This document shows, piece by piece, positions 62,849 through 64,000 of a stretch of DNA of 64,000 bases (position 1 is the stretch's first letter; every line of letters begins with the position of its first letter). Origin of the DNA: JAAYTL01 sp031460505. GTDB lineage: Bacteria > Bacillota > Clostridia > Tissierellales > Tissierellaceae. The position numbers were made by a program, and so were the translations under genes. The notes beneath the pieces were generated by a model. That model made no database searches. It saw only the letters and a list, made by a program, of their open reading frames with translations, and had not been told where the DNA came from. The DNA is taken from assembly GCA_031460505.1 (NCBI GenBank), contig JAVKTT010000004.1, positions 1-64,000 on the forward strand, written 5' to 3'.

Positions 62849-64000
62849 AGGCTACCTCTTTAATATCTAAAAACTCAATTATTTTTTGAGCTTTTTCATA
62901 TGATGCTTTATATCGTTTAATTAAGCTTTCTATTTCATTAAACTCATCTTCTAATTTATGGATATAGATTAAAAGAGCCATAGTTTGCCCATCTGCTAAA
63001 TTATATCTATCACCTAAAACCACCTTAAGCAACTGTTTTGCCTTATCTATACTTTCTTTTGAACCATCTAGCAAAAGAGCTATTGCTAATGTATTTTTAA
63101 TATAACTGTCTCTTGCCTTTTCTAATAGTCTAATTGCTTCTTTATAATCATCGTTAATAATATGATATCGTCCTATTCTTTCTGTAACAAACCATGTGTT
63201 TCTGTTGGTCCCTTGCCCTTTCAGTCTATATCCGGCTTTAATAGCTTCATTTAAATAATGTATAGACAAATCCCGATATCCATCTGTTGTCATATCGTTA
63301 TTCTTTAGCTGTTTTTTTATTAAGAACATATACATATATATATTTCCTATATGTGACAAAATATCTATGGGTGAGCCTATCCAGAATTCATCTTTAAAAA
63401 GTTCTTCTTTAACATAATCTATATCATCGATATTATAATTTGTTAAGTTCATAATACATTTCTTCATAAGTTCATGAGCAGTTACGATATTTTCATAGTC
63501 TATTTTGCTATATTGTAATGTCACTGGTTTGTTAATAATCTTACTGCAAGAATATTCATTCCATGGGTCCTTAACTTTCTTTAAAAGATACTTGCTTACT
63601 CTGTAGAGTGATTTTATATATTCCTTTCTATATCTCTTCTTATTATTTTCATCATGTCTTTCATAGATCTCGAAGACTTTATTTAATGACTCTAATCCTT
63701 CCTTTTCAACAAGTTCAAATTCTAAGAAAAACTCTCTATTCCAATCTTTATTCGTGTACTTCATATTTTCTAATTTTTTCTCAAGGATTAAATATCCTTT
63801 TCTACTTAAATCTTTTATGTTTGAAGGATATAAGTCTAGAGACTTATTGAACCAATGTAGAGCATTTTCGATTTCATCCTTGGCATTTCCATCTTTCCTA
63901 CCTTTTTGTCTAGTCAATTCAAATACGCTTTGATAATACCTGTATGCTATTCCAGACGGGAATCTAAAATTATCAGGATCTAACTCAATACATCTATTAT
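62838..64000 (-). CDS. TPR-repeat protein, partial at the window edge
   Basis: The frame stays open through the right edge, so the 5' end is missing. A TTG at 63917 is only an internal candidate, and upstream codons encode CIELDPDNFRFPSGIAYRYY. Visible tetratricopeptide-like repeats include DEIENALHWFNKSLDLYPSN, YRDLSIHYLNEAIKAGYRL, DDYKEAIRLLEKARDSYI and SIDKAKQLLKVVLG. This is a scaffold or sensor-type helical protein. It overlaps the Rsm22-like gene and is the first visible gene of the operon. Confidence 0.8.
   Translation of the reverse strand, partial: NRCIELDPDNFRFPSGIAYRYYQSVFELTRQKGRKDGNAKDEIENALHWFNKSLDLYPSNIKDLSRKGYLILEKKLENMKYTNKDWNREFFLEFELVEKEGLESLNKVFEIYERHDENNKKRYRKEYIKSLYRVSKYLLKKVKDPWNEYSCSKIINKPVTLQYSKIDYENIVTAHELMKKCIMNLTNYNIDDIDYVKEELFKDEFWIGSPIDILSHIGNIYMYMFLIKKQLKNNDMTTDGYRDLSIHYLNEAIKAGYRLKGQGTNRNTWFVTERIGRYHIINDDYKEAIRLLEKARDSYIKNTLAIALLLDGSKESIDKAKQLLKVVLGDRYNLADGQTMALLIYIHKLEDEFNEIESLIKRYKASYEKAQKIIEFLDIKEVAYES

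Overview
The window is AT-rich, with clostridial-style ribosome-binding sites and many bidirectional hairpin terminators. It carries a complete histidine-to-glutamate pathway, many cyclic-di-GMP genes, a 6S RNA and the 5' tip of a 16S rRNA gene. It looks like a chromosomal segment of a low-GC anaerobic Firmicute (Clostridia/Tissierellia-like); the species cannot be named from what is visible.

Layout. 1-420: start of a 16S rRNA gene (minus strand) preceded by three tandem sigma-A-type promoters. 0.4-7.9 kb: a tightly packed minus-strand run hutH-hutU-ftcD-hutI, followed by a GDT1-type cation transporter with an extra Cys-rich tail and an orphan NarL-type response regulator. 8-15.8 kb: lipid kinase, MarR regulator, a 1788-residue kinase-like/ATPase/TPR/GAF/GGDEF protein and a LacI regulator. 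15.9-21.4 kb: envelope/stress-type small proteins, 6S RNA with its own promoter and terminator, FtsH, small unknowns, RluA. 21.4-36.8 kb: NAD kinase, PAS-GGDEF-HD-GYP and PAS-GGDEF-EAL proteins, a lipase, a ferredoxin/4Fe-4S membrane pair under a promoter bracketed by CsoR-like dyads, a cobalamin-binding sensor overlapping a diguanylate cyclase, LapA, CorA, an SbcC/SbcD-like pair and a membrane GGDEF protein. 36.9-39.8 kb: SDR, His-rich DUF1292 protein, aldo/keto reductase, AAC(6')-like acetyltransferase.

39.9-42.4 kb is a scarred border: an orphan Phd antitoxin, a decayed fragment of a VOC gene, a frameshifted and truncated DUF4145-type gene, and three copies of a REP-like repeat, one inside a 57-bp inverted repeat.

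42.4-64 kb is a defence island, all on the minus strand. It holds a full type 1 BREX set in canonical order (brxA, brxB, brxC, pglX, pglZ, brxL), preceded by an 82-residue protein. Two additions interrupt it: a 163-residue coiled-coil protein in its own gaps between pglX and pglZ, next to duplicated promoter-like repeats; and a reverse transcriptase after brxL, preceded by a structured 223-bp gap. Upstream lies a four-gene operon running off the right edge: TPR protein, Rsm22-like methyltransferase, DUF1848 radical-SAM-type protein and a PLD-like protein. The RT-bearing BREX locus and this four-gene operon are the best candidates for undescribed biology here.
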